NCBI GenBank assembly: GCA_014904985.1
Contig: MU128919.1
Span: 267,879 to 331,878, forward strand
Source of the DNA: Hydnum rufescens UP504
Taxonomy: Eukaryota; Basidiomycota; Agaricomycetes; Cantharellales; Hydnaceae
Reading direction: 5' to 3'
DNA: 64,000 nucleotides
Each line of letters begins with the position of its first letter. Within the stretch, counting starts at the first letter, position 1. Below, in pieces: positions 1 through 10,877 of this stretch. The notes under the pieces are model-generated. The model worked only from the letters and a program-made list of their open reading frames with translations, ran no database searches and was not told the DNA's origin. A program made the position numbers and the translations under genes.

Positions 1-5
1 GCTGC

Positions 6-1871
6 ATGTCGATCGAAGCCATACCGAGCCATCATGTAAAGTTGATGCTCTACTTCGATGAGGCTCACGTCCTTTCAAAGGAAATTTGCGACGGCCCCGG
101 CCACAAGGATGTGTTTCATGCGCTTTGCTCGAGCTTCAACTATTTCATACGCTACCCCATATTCGTCATATATCTTTCGACGAACTCCGATATCAGTTAT
201 CTCGCTCCCAAGGGATCCCTCGCCAGATCGGCTCGAGCACGCGAAAATCCCGAAGCACTGCAGGCTCCTGTGACGGAAACACCCTTCGACTGTTCTCCCC
301 GCTTCCCGATCGTGCCCGGAGCACCCGAACTCAAACTGGAGCATGTTTGTTCGCTCGAATTCATGGCGCAGTTCGGTCGCCCATTGTAACTTCCCTATCT
401 CTGCTTGTAGAAATCTTCCTGATAGCCTCCGCAGGTTCTGGTCCCTTCTGAATGCGGCCGGGTCTCACTCTGTCTCATATTCCTCCGAACTCATGAATCT
501 GGCCCGTGCCAAATTGATCAATCACACTACTATTTTGGGAGGGCCTCGCACTCCTGAGGCAGGGCTGGCCGTTACTGATGTACTGTTACACCTCGATTTC
601 GAGCCTCGGCGTCAAGTGGCACACGAGCAGGAAGCTGGAATGGTTGCGAGTCATATGCGCTTCGCATTTTCGATCCCGGAGGAGCCGGGAATATGTTCGT
701 TCGGGATATCCATCGGAACCTTTTCTGGCCGAAGCGGCGTCGCGACAAATGGACTGAGTTTCAACGCACCAGACGTGATGGCTCCAGTGCGATGGCTCAG
801 ATTCTCCGGGACGAATTCAGCAGCGGCCTCCTCGACCAAGGGCAACGCGGCGAAGTAGTATTTCGTCTACTTCTTTCGGAGGCGTACAGACGTGCGGTGC
901 GACAGGATCATCCTGACAAATCCCCGCTCAACTTCAGCCAAGGCGCTAAGTTGACGACGTTCATCAAGCAACTGTTCTCGGCGGAATGTGCTGAAACGAT
1001 TTTGGAATGTATCCCCGACAACGTGAAAAGCCCAATGCGATTTGCGAGTGCGTTCGAACAGGCGATCGTCCGCTTCACCCACTTTGGCAAGATGGCAGAC
1101 GATACCGCGACCACTTCCTATGCGATGCTTGCAGCATTTGTCCGCTGTATGGCCGTAATCGGTTGGGATAGGCAAGAGACGGTGGACATTTTAATCCCCA
1201 TCCTGCTCAGGCCTAAGGAACCGCTGGCGGAGTCGGTAATGAGCGGTATCCTAATCCAGGTCAAGCGCCGCGAACAGGCCGGAACGTATCAGATTGACCA
1301 GACGACGCTCGACTTCTTCCCAGACAAGGGCGATAACCGGCCGTATGTCACATTGATTGCCGAGTTAGGCATTCAAGGCCGCGTTAACCCTCAGAAGAGG
1401 GTTCAGAAGAGGGTTATTCGAGAGAAGATACTGTTGGCAGCTCCGCGCCCCCTGCCAGAATCTATGTTCCCTGAAAAACCATCGCACTCTGACCCGACAC
1501 CTTCGGAACTTTACATACCCGACCAACCTAAATCAATCCACCATCCCAAAGACGTACACGCTCGATATTCCATTTTTGCTTACGGATGCTCCAGCAAAGT
1601 GTATGGAGTTGTCAGTGAGGACGACAGGGGTGTCTACAGATTTCTATTAGGGAATAGTAACTTCCTGGATGAGCATCCCCGACAGGATGTCGATTCGCTG
1701 GGTGTGGTGAAGATGATGAAACCGTTCTGGACTGTGGGGGTTGAGTGCTATCATTGGATACAGGTGCCGTTCCTTCATGCTTTCAAGGAATTGCCTCATG
1801 GGGCTGGATCCCTGCTTGTTGGGGAATATGATGACAAGGACTACAGTGAGCATCATGATACGATGCAGTGA
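6..1871 (+). pseudogene. Agaricomycete-expanded DEAHVLS protein, left-truncated and frameshifted
   Basis: The first exon (about 6-385) reads YFDEAHVLS, then IFVIYLSTNSDISYLAPKG and PFDCSPRFPI, ending EFMAQFGRPL. I recognise this as a large lineage-expanded Agaricomycete family of unknown function; DEAH resembles a Walker B box, but no P-loop is visible because the N-terminus lies outside the window. A 49-nt intron (386-434) leads to exon 2 (NAAGSHSVSYSSELMNLARAK). The frame then breaks twice. Near 681 the protein shifts from FSIPE to REYVRSGYPSEPFLAEAAS, and near 755 it shifts again to EFQRTRRDGSSAMAQILRDE, which stays open to 1871. Each break looks like one extra base. Downstream exons keep a plausible protein, including a QKRV direct repeat from a 12-bp duplication. 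It is either a recent pseudogene or an intact gene with two sequence errors. Confidence 0.6.
1392..1415 (+). repeat. 12-bp tandem duplication in coding sequence
   Basis: The unit cagaagagggtt occurs twice in direct succession (1392-1403 and 1404-1415) and encodes QKRV twice in frame. Confidence 0.8.
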
Positions 1872-2139
1872 TATAGCTAGTTTGGGAATGCACGGCAGAT
1901 CTGCACATTAATTCCACCGAAGTGTCGCACTAGGGCGCCGGTGGCGCCAGTAAGACATCCATGTATGCTTGTGAGGTACATTCCTCCAACGGTAGTGTAT
2001 TTAATGTGATTATTTATGTGCACTACGAAGTACAGGAATTCTGTCCCCAGGTATGTGGGAGGTGGAGGTCCGAGGAACTGCGAGGAAGGTCGACGGGTCC
2101 GCTGGGAAGCTCTTGAACGCGCCTCCGAAAGACGCTTCT

Positions 2140-3005
2140 TCAACGAACAACAACACCATCGTAAAGCGCCTTGATTAGGTTCTTTTGGACCTGACTAATC
2201 TCAGGCTGCGATTTGACAACGTTCCACAGTTTGAGAACATCATCTTGAACCTTTAGATATTGACCGTGCCAGGTATGGCACCACTCATCGCCACCTGGCC
2301 GTAAGCCTCCAAGTTGCGAGAATCTCGCGAACAACCTCGGTATAGATGAAACCACCCGCAGGTGTTACTTCCGAGTGAGGGGCAGTGAGGAACATGACTG
2401 AAATTTGTTTACCCATGACAGGAAATCGCACATATCGTCTTTGTACAACGGAAGATGTCCAAGAGTCTCACGGCAGTCATTAAGGAGTTGCTGGCTGAAT
2501 TCCGTGCCCAGCCGATACGTTTCTCCACGACCAGGATTGCAACGATCAACATCCCCAAGCCAACACTCCAGTAGAACTACCTGATAAATTATTCCTGTAC
2601 GTAGTATAGGACTGTTCTTGGCGCCATCCGGCAGCCTACTGCGGTATAAATACACAGGTATTCCTCCTCCTCCTCCTGGATCAGGTTTCTAGCCGCAACA
2701 AATTCGTTGTACCTTTGATCCAGACGACTGGAGGCGTGGAACACAATCCGATTAAGAAGAATGAGAGCTGCTGAGTTTCAAAGAGGGTGATCGGCTCTGA
2801 CTTTAGCCATGACATTCAGAATTAAATCATCGAATGCGGTGTTCCCAGTGGGTGTTGCATTGTCAGAGGTGTGTGGTGCAGTAGGGAGGATGTCATGAGA
2901 GGGGGACATGGGACTGGCGGAGAATATTGCTTCATGTCGCTTTGGGGGCAGGCTCGTAGCGGGCGACGATACATCTCTTAGTGCGTGTTTCTCTGGTCTT
3001 GTCAT
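2140..3005 (-). CDS. Unrecognised multi-exon protein
   Basis: Several open minus-strand segments look like exons of one gene. A start-like segment at 3005-2778 has a Ser/Pro/Thr-rich N-terminus (MTRPEKHALRDVSSP). The next segment, about 2765-2580, reads NRIVFHASSRLDQRYNEFVA followed by a run of Glu. A third, 2655-2365, reads QVVLLECWLGDVDRC and LGHLPLYKDDMCDFLSWVNK. A fourth, 2355-2140, holds HTWHGQYLKVQDDVLKLWN. I do not recognise the family and see no catalytic motif. The exon joins are inferred, so the span is approximate. Confidence 0.35.
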
Positions 3006-3665
3006 GGTTTTCGATTGAGTTCTACCAAGGTCCTCAGGAAGCTTTTGACCAGCTCACTGAAAAATCTACTGCAGAATTTCCATTCCAGTAAAAACGAGGC
3101 TCAAAAGTAAACGAAGACCTGAAGTAACTGACTTTGGGCAACATCCGGATGCAAATCCGACAACTCGCCCAGCGGCGGATCGATATGGTATTACATACAT
3201 ATATAAGAAATTAGGAGTAGCTGTGGTACCTGCATAGTTTGGGGGTAATGTGTGGCTGGGTCGGATGCGTTATTTTTTGCGTTGCCACGGTTCGACCAAG
3301 TGATAGGATTAAGCGCCCATCCGATACTCCGGTGTGGAGCACGCAGGACATTCGGGGAATCTTCTTTTGACTTGTTCTGGACATCGTTTTACTTTCCCAC
3401 TCCTTCCCCATACGAATCACACACCTGCACGCGAGAAGTGAAGCATTTCCTTTTTGGGAATTTCCGAGTATTCTCTTTAAATTCTCTCAAATCCTCTCAA
3501 TGTAAAATAGTAGTAATTTATATTTATTCCCGTTTATTTTATGAGCCTAAATACCGTATTTACAAGGTTATGTCCCCTTCAACTTGGGCCGGCGTTGAGT
3601 TGCGGCGCCGAATTTCCGGTTTTTGCTTCCGGATGTTGCCTTAACTGCGACCTGGCAGTGCCAAC
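3006..3665. other. Intergenic, putative TM9 gene promoter
   Basis: No convincing coding segment is seen. The second half is AT-rich with short direct repeats of the tctctcaaatcctct type, and probably holds the promoter and leader of the downstream TM9 gene. Confidence 0.5.
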
Positions 3666-6603
3666 ATGCCGCGACTCTCAATCGCTGTATCCTTACTTCT
3701 GTCTTCGGCTGCAAGCGCCTTCTATCTCCCTGGTGCGGCGCCGAAGGATTATAAGGAGGGGCAGAATGTGCCTGTCCATGTCAACCGCCTAAACCCCATG
3801 GTTAGCGCAGTAGAATCAAAACTAGTGAGTGTAGCAGCCGACCTCTTTCCGCATTCGGTGTTGGAACACGTCTTCTTGCGTGCGATAGAAATCCATGATC
3901 AATTGTAAGGGCCACGCAGAAGTGCGCTCCATTCTGCGCTGCTGCTAATCTCATCTGGCCCCCAGACGACTACTACAACCCGGCCTTCCATTTCTGCCAG
4001 CCGGCAGATGGAATAAAGAGGCAACCTGAGTCCCTAGGGTCCATTCTATTTGGTGACAGAATATTCAACTCACCCTATGAGGTATCTCGCCCCGATCTTA
4101 TCAATTCTTTTCATCACTCACAACTTGTTTCCTTGGACCTAGATTCAAATGGTGAAGAATTCCTCTTGCCTGAAGCTGTGTGATGCGGAAGTTCCTCCAG
4201 AAGACGCAATTTTCATCAACGACCGGATCCGTGAAGACCAGGCCATCAATTGGCTAGTTGACGGCCTCCCAGCTGCGGAGCTCAAAAAAGACGAAAAATC
4301 TGATACTATATTTTATGACATTGGTTTTGAACTCGGTGACGATGGTGACGACGAACGATTCCCAGAGACGCCTGTTTTGCACAATCATTATGATATCCTC
4401 ATCGAGTGAGCTCCGCCTCGTAATTTTATGTCCATTGTCCATGGTAGACCTGAATTTTTCAAAAGCTATCATACCGTGGATCACATCCACTATAGAGTTG
4501 TAGGCGTTTTGGTCTGGCCAAAAAGGTAGGTCATGAGGCTTGGACAGAGAGTCAACTCAATGCCTTCATGTTTTGGCTTCAGCTTTGAAACCTCCGCCGA
4601 CTCGACGCCGACTTGCGAAGGAAAGCCTTTGATACTGAGCGAAAAGGTTTCGAACAAATTTCCTTGGACATACAGTGTGGCGTGGCGGGTGAGTGCCACA
4701 CTCCCCAATGAGAACTACGCGGTGCTCATATTTTGTATTTCCCAGGAATCTTCCACCCCTTGGGTACGTTGATTGTCCTCATCCGCACACACCAATAGCT
4801 GAGTCTTGTCTTTTGTTTTTGTTTGCGAAACCAGGCAACCCGCTGGGATAATTACCTTCACATCTTTGACGAACGTATTCACTGGTTCAGTCTCGTGAAC
4901 TCTATCGTCATTGTTGTCTTTCTATGTGTTATGGTTTCCATGATCCTCCTCCGTACGGTCGCACGTGATGTGCGTTGACACATTCATGACCTACTCTCTC
5001 TGTTGCTTATCTGTCATCCCAGATTAACCGCTATAACGCGATGGATATGAGCGTATGCCTCTTTTATGGTCTCTGTGGCCTGACTTCTCACCGTTTTCTT
5101 GCATAGGACGATGTTCAAGAAGATTTCGGCTGGAAACTCGTTCACGGCGAAGTTTTCCGATCCCCAAGATGGCCACAGGCACTTTCTGTGCTGGTTGGTA
5201 ATGGTGCTCAGTTAGTTGCCATGACTGGGATCACCCTTGGTATGTATACGCATCGGCGGATTAGATCTTGCACCCTGATTCTCGGGATGTATAGTTTTCG
5301 CTCTTGCTGGATTCCTATCTCCATCAAATCGCGGCTCTCTCGCAACGGTCATGCTTATTTTCTGGACTTTATCAGGAAGGTTTGAAATTCCGTTGCCTGT
5401 TGCATTGTCCCACTCACGGACTCTTCATTTGATAGCATTGCTGGATACGTTTCTTCCCGTGTCTATGTTTCCCTAGGAGGTGTCAATTGGAGCGGAAATG
5501 CTTTCTACACTGCCACTGTGCTTCCAGCGTGAGTCCTTCCACTCAAATCCGCGGTTCTGCTCTTATCCTTGCATTACATCGATTTAGATTCATTTTCGCC
5601 TTCATGTTCTTGATCAATTTGTTCCTCATCGGGTCTGAATCCGCGGGCGCTGTTCCATTCGGTAAACTTAGACTCGTCGCCAAAGATTGCGCTAATGGCT
5701 GTTGTTCTTGTTAGGCACGATCCTTGTCGTTCTCCTGCTCTGGATTCTGATCTCAGTCCCTTTGACGGTCCTGGGGGCAATATTTGGGAAGAAACATGGC
5801 GTGCGTAATAATGATATTCTCCCCAGGAAAATTCTTAGTTTAGCTGCGAATCTATTGTAGGCTGTTTCTCATCCTGTCCGGGTTAATCAAATTCCTAGGC
5901 AGATTCCACCTGGACCTTCGTATCTCAACCCACAGGTCTGTCGTGCATTGACGATTTCTAATCTCAATTTGAAGTTGACGACTCTTCGAACCCTAGTGGG
6001 CTAGTCTCCTCGGGGGGATCCTGCCATTTGGCGAGTCCAGAAACGTGATATTTTCCTTCATTTCTAAATAAACGGTTCGGCTCCTCTAGGTGCTGCCTTT
6101 GTTGAACTCTATTTCACATTATCGAGTCTTTTCGCTTCAAGAGCGTACTATGCATTTGGTTTCGTGGCACTGACTGCTGGTGTGGTTGCTTTGACCACCG
6201 CGACTGTGACCATTCTCTTCTCGTACTTCATCCTCTGTGCAGAAGAGTACCGGTGCGTCCTCAACCTATCTACGTCGAGATATCTTTAGCTGACCTCTTG
6301 AGTATCCAAGATGGCATTGGCGAGCGTTCTTAGTCGGTGGAGGAAGTGCGGCGTGGCTTCTGGTGTATGGTGTCTACTATTGGGTAACGCAGTTGCGCTT
6401 GGGCTCGTTCGCAAGCACGGTGGTGTACTTTGGCTATCTTTTCCTCCTTGCTCTGCTCGACTTTTTGGTCACGGGGTCTATTGGTTTCTTGGCATCGTAT
6501 GTGGGCTCACCTGTTGATATGTTCATGCGTTCTAATGTTTTCTTGCTTTATGAACAGGTATTGGGCTATTCGAAGGCTTTATAGCGCGATCCGTATAGAC
6601 TGA
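3666..6603 (+). CDS. Transmembrane 9 superfamily (EMP70/TM9SF) protein
   Basis: TM9 proteins are nine-pass endosomal/Golgi membrane proteins linked to protein sorting and adhesion. The start at 3666 gives a cleavable signal peptide (RLSIAVSLLLSSAASA) followed by FYLPGAAPKDYKEGQNVPVH, the typical start of the mature luminal domain. Later exons give DYYNPAFHFCQP, the luminal block with CEGKPLILSEKVSNKFPW and WDNYLHIFDERIHWFSLVNS, then the first membrane segment. The signature DVQEDFGWKLVHGEVFRSP is followed by eight hydrophobic segments, including SRVYVSLGGVNWSGNAFYTA and the C-terminal LVTGSIGFLASYWAIRRLY. The end RLYSAIRID-stop lies at 6601-6603. There are about ten short introns, and the exon after VESKL is not resolved. 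The family call is secure; the paralogue is not assigned. Confidence 0.93.
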
Positions 6604-8126
6604 TCGAGCTAGTTATTGTTTGTTGATATATTGCGGACATACAAGGCAGCCCACACATCTCACCAGTCCCTCGATATGTATTTGCGGTGCTTGATAAAGA
6701 AGCTCTGGCCCAAGAGTGCTGCTGCTGCTGCCCTTTGCACGAAAGTGTGGAATGATGCTTTTTTCTTTTCTGCTGTCCTAGATTCCGCAATGCCTGATTC
6801 AGTAGTACTTATCTGCAGGATGTATCATAGACCCCCTTCTCAACACATTCTAGTGGATGCCCTACTGATTTGGGGTGTCAGCTGCAGTCACCCTCAATCG
6901 GGTATTCCTGAATCTGGACAGTAGAAACAAAAATCCACTTTTGTGCAACGGGCTGTATTCAGGAGTCATGTGGATCTGTTCTTGTGACTAGAAGTACCAC
7001 TTGAGTATCAATTAGTTACTGACTGGGATGGAAGTACGGGGTAATACGACCTACGTGATCTGGGGCCCCGGATTGCGATTTTTGGGGCCGATTCCCGCCA
7101 AGGGATAAAGGTGTAAATTCCCTGTGGGCAAACAACCATGTCGGCTAACATTGGGTCCTCGCTCATAATATAGAACAATTTAACGGCCGTAAGCTGGATT
7201 GTTCCCAGATTAAGAGCAATCAAGAAACCCACAAGGGGTAGAGCAGGTCGGGGTTCAAGTCCCGGTTTTTCCGTAGTTTTCTCACAGCGGCACTACCTAG
7301 GGAGACCAAATTATGGAGCATATATAGACCAGCAAACACACAGACCGAGAGACAGGCATTTATGGCTTTCTCATCCCGCAAATATCCAGGGTGCTTAATT
7401 TTTTTACTGCAATGGCAATGATGAGGCCTAAAAATACACACATTCAATTGCTGTGCCTATACCCCAGAGGAGGGAATCTACGTTTTTTTTTGTTCCAAGA
7501 ACAAGCGCCCAAGGCTAGCAGGTGAGAATCTGTGTCTCAGATTGACCAGATTTGCTCGAAGATTGGCCCTGCGGCCTTTAATTGTTTATTTGGCTCTACA
7601 GCTTTGTTATGTAAAGACGTATATCCCTTGCAACTTTTCTCTGTGCTCGAGGGATACGATGCCTAAATCCAACACATACTTGGGGTGTCTCAGTCGAGTT
7701 TGACATTTTGACCTCAAAATTGACCAGTTTCGTAGGAATCTGCGGTAATTGCATGGCTGGTTGTCTGAGTATCTCCGCACAGGCTACGTCACAAGCCCGC
7801 GCGTGAAAAAGTTTTCTGCCGCAGCGTGAATCAGCATAAATATCATATTTCCTCAATTGGAACATGGCGCTTTGCTTCCTGAGGACTTGGGGACACCGTT
7901 TATGCCGTTCCTGGCGGTATCATTTAACAAAAATTTGGAGGCGGGCGCCCCTCTCTCTTCATAATATCGTATTTGAGGGGTCGATGGGAGATCCACTCGC
8001 TTCAAGAGTGATAGCGGCGTGGGTGTCAATTATGTAATCAATTCATGTTGATAGGTGGAAGCTATATATATATATCTGCTCCAGGTTCGCAATTTTTTGG
8101 CTTTTTCTGGGTTGGCACGTTCTCTC
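6604..8126. other. 1.5-kb intergenic region
   Basis: No convincing coding exon is seen on either strand. It contains an isolated GGTTCAAGTCC, resembling a pol III B box (about 7252-7262), without a foldable tRNA, and a (ta)n run near 8064-8077. Short open frames at 7220-7447 and 7596-7865 on the minus strand show no recognisable domain. Confidence 0.5.
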
Positions 8127-10168
8127 ATGGCGATGCGCAAGGAGAGCGTCGAATCCTCCTCCGACAAGGAAGATGTTATCAGCTCCCCAGGGGAATGACG
8201 CCTATTGACCACAGCCCCCGTCTATCGATGTGTACAAACGGCGATGGGTAGGTCTGGTTGGGCTGATCCTCCTCAATATATCTGCTGGTATGGGCTGGTT
8301 GTGGTTCGCGCCCATCAGTGTCCAGGGTATGTATGCCTCGTGTCGGGATAAGGCTAGCCACCTGATCGCCTTAACCTCTAGCATCGTCACAACTTGGCAT
8401 GAGTTTGTGAGGAACAATCGTCTGACTCCCGCAGCACCCATTTACACTGATCTTTTCATCTCTTTTAAGGACCAAAATTAATTGGTTAAACAATTTGGTC
8501 AATCTCACCTACGTGCCTGTCTCACTCCTGGTACCTCGTATGTGCGCGCGCTACTGGTGTTCGGAGATTAGTGAGCACTGTTCTCATGCCTCCTAGACGT
8601 CGCTCAGATTATTGTAGTGTATTGGGGCATCTTGCGTTATGGTCATAGGCGCATGGATCCGGTACAGTGCGACCCCCCGATGGCTCTCTCCTCATTCGGT
8701 CCATGCACTTGTATGTTGTTGCCTCTGGTCCACGTGTTTCGCCACGGCATTGAACGAGGCAATCTCATTCTTAGTTGTTCTTGGGACAACTTGGCGTTGG
8801 TCTCGCACAGCCCGTGTTCCAGGTTCTAGCTCCCAAATACTCTGAGCTCTGGTTCGACCTCAAGAGCAGGACTACGGCAACTGCATTGATATCTGTCGCG
8901 AACCCTTTTGGTGGAGCACTAGGAGAGCTCATCTCTCCCTTGATTGATAATGTTCGCACCTCGGTTCGTGCTCGTTGTTCGCTTCGTCCCTGACATGCAC
9001 TGATGGCTTTCGTAACATTGTAGATTTTAATACTTGCGATCATTAATTCCGTTTTGGGGTTTGGCGCGCTATTAATATCGACGGGACCCCCGACACCTCC
9101 TAGTTGAGTCTTTCGGCTGGATTCATAGCCTTGATCGGGCGCTCAGTTGCATTGCAGCTTTTTCTGGTTCAAAGCCATCTGTCCCTATGATGGAGGTGCT
9201 CCGAGCATGTGTGCGACGTCCAAGGGTCGGCGAACTCGTGATGAACAGACAACAGTCATTGGATTTCTTCATTGTGACCCTGCTATTCGCTGTACTAGTT
9301 GCGGGGTGCGTGGAAATCATCGCTTTACTCGTTGACATATCTGACCCTCAGCATCAGGGCGAACTCATTCTTTATCCTTGTAAATCAAATCTTTGTCAGT
9401 CAAGTCTTTGATATTGTTAGACACTGTTGGCTCAGATTGCTTCTTCCAGGAGCCCTACGGGTACTCTTCTGATGCAGCAGGCAATATGGCAAGTTCTTTT
9501 TTTTCTTTTCCCTTGATTTGACGTCTCTGTGTACGAGAGCTGAAACTTGATGTGCAGGGGGGAGCGATGATTATCGCCGGTCTTATTGGGGCCTTTGTAG
9601 CGGCTCCGCTGATTGACCGTGTCTTCACCAGACATCTCGCTCTAACCGCAAAGATAATTGTCCCCGTGTTGAGCGTGGCCTGGCTTTCCTTGATCTGGGA
9701 TGGTGCGTTACGTGCTAGTCCCCGGCCATGTGAAGGCTGAACATAATTGTGTGTAGTACGACCTAACAATTACGGCGGTCTGTACCCTGTGTTTGTAGTG
9801 CTAGGAGTGGGATCTTTTGTCCTTCTTCCTGTTGCCCTTGAGATTGGTTGCGAGGTCACTTCGAGTCCGGAAACTTCATCTGCCGTATTTTGGTGTGCTG
9901 CCAATGCACTCACTGTAGTGTTTGTCGAGGTCAGTTCCTTGTGCCTCTTACCAAGTAGATCTCCGTGCTGAGTAGATGCAAACTACAGCTCATGGATACG
10001 ATGCGGGCTGGTCCAGACGCCCATCCTCCGCGGAACATGAACCGTTCGCTCGTGTTCTTGGGCTCACTCATGATGGTTTCTCATGTAGCTGTCTATGGGC
10101 TTACGGCGCATCAGACGCGCCGCGAAACCGATGCCGCGAAGGCCTCGGAAGCTGCGATGATGGCATGA
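8127..10168 (+). CDS. Major facilitator transporter, SLC49/FLVCR-like
   Basis: This is probably a 12-pass plasma- or organelle-membrane carrier. Exon 1 starts at 8127 (MAMRKESVESSSDKED). A 40-nt intron (8175-8214) joins in frame to PPSIDVYKRRWVGLVGLILL, the YKRRW/first-helix motif of the SLC49 family. Later exons give INWLNNLVNLTYVPVSLLVP, VIGAWIRYSATP, and QPVFQVLAPKYSELWF with TATALISVANPFGGALGE, which match the helix 3-5 region of FLVCR-like proteins. The C-terminal half has GGAMIIAGLIGAFVAAPLID, YGGLYPVFVVLGVGSF and LPVALEIGCEVT. The stop is at 10166-10168. Family members move haem, choline or other organic cations; no substrate can be read from the sequence. Some middle exon edges are approximate. 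Confidence 0.82.
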
Positions 10169-10877
10169 ATGTATTTTTAATTTATTCTTCAGATTCGAAT
10201 CTGTGGTATGCTGTGTAACAAGAGGAGAGTAGGAATCTTCCCGCATTGAATTATTAGCATCCCAAGGACAGTCTCGTTGAGTTTTGCGATACATGTTGTG
10301 GCAGTAAGTCTACAACCACGCACAAAGGAGACATCTCTGTCAGAGACCCGGGGGAGGGGTTGGATGATCCGGTGTGATTGCAGTGAGTAATGTGGCAATT
10401 CGCATGCTCATCTTCCAGGGAATTTGAAAGGATAGGCGGGCGGCGATACGATTAGGCTGTTCGGGAATTGATTGGGGCGAGAGTTGCGCCTCTTGTATTT
10501 CTTGTTTCCGATGAGCTGAGAGGGTGGTTTCATGAGATTACTCTTCGCCACGAAAAAAAAAATATGCTGTCTTCATGAAATTACCGACCATGAGCTTCAG
10601 ATGTCCAGAAAAATACCATAAAAGCTGTGTGTTTGACGACCCTATCTGCGGTTGCAAGCCAATGGCCCGTACAAGATTGGGGAATTTGGGGATTTGCAAG
10701 GGGGGAGACACGTGACTTTGTTTACCCGGCAGTGTGCGAAGTTTGTTTTCCAACTAGGATCCGTTATATCGCGCGGAGGCTTTCCGCCAACTTTCCACGA
10801 CTTCGCCACGACTTTTCCACCCCTTTATTGCCTTCCTTATTCCCTATTCCTGCAACGATAACGGGAGAGAGCCTGTG
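10169..10877. other. Intergenic, upstream of Wee1-like kinase
   Basis: There is no supported coding exon. It should contain the terminator of the upstream transporter and the promoter and 5' leader of the Wee1-like gene; pyrimidine-rich tracts (ccacgacttttccacccc type) precede the start codon. Confidence 0.5.

Noticed and set aside
7230..7290. Possible tRNA gene (GGTTCAAGTCC resembles a B box)
   Set aside because: The T-arm has a mismatch, and no acceptor, anticodon or D-arm pairing with a correctly spaced A box could be found.
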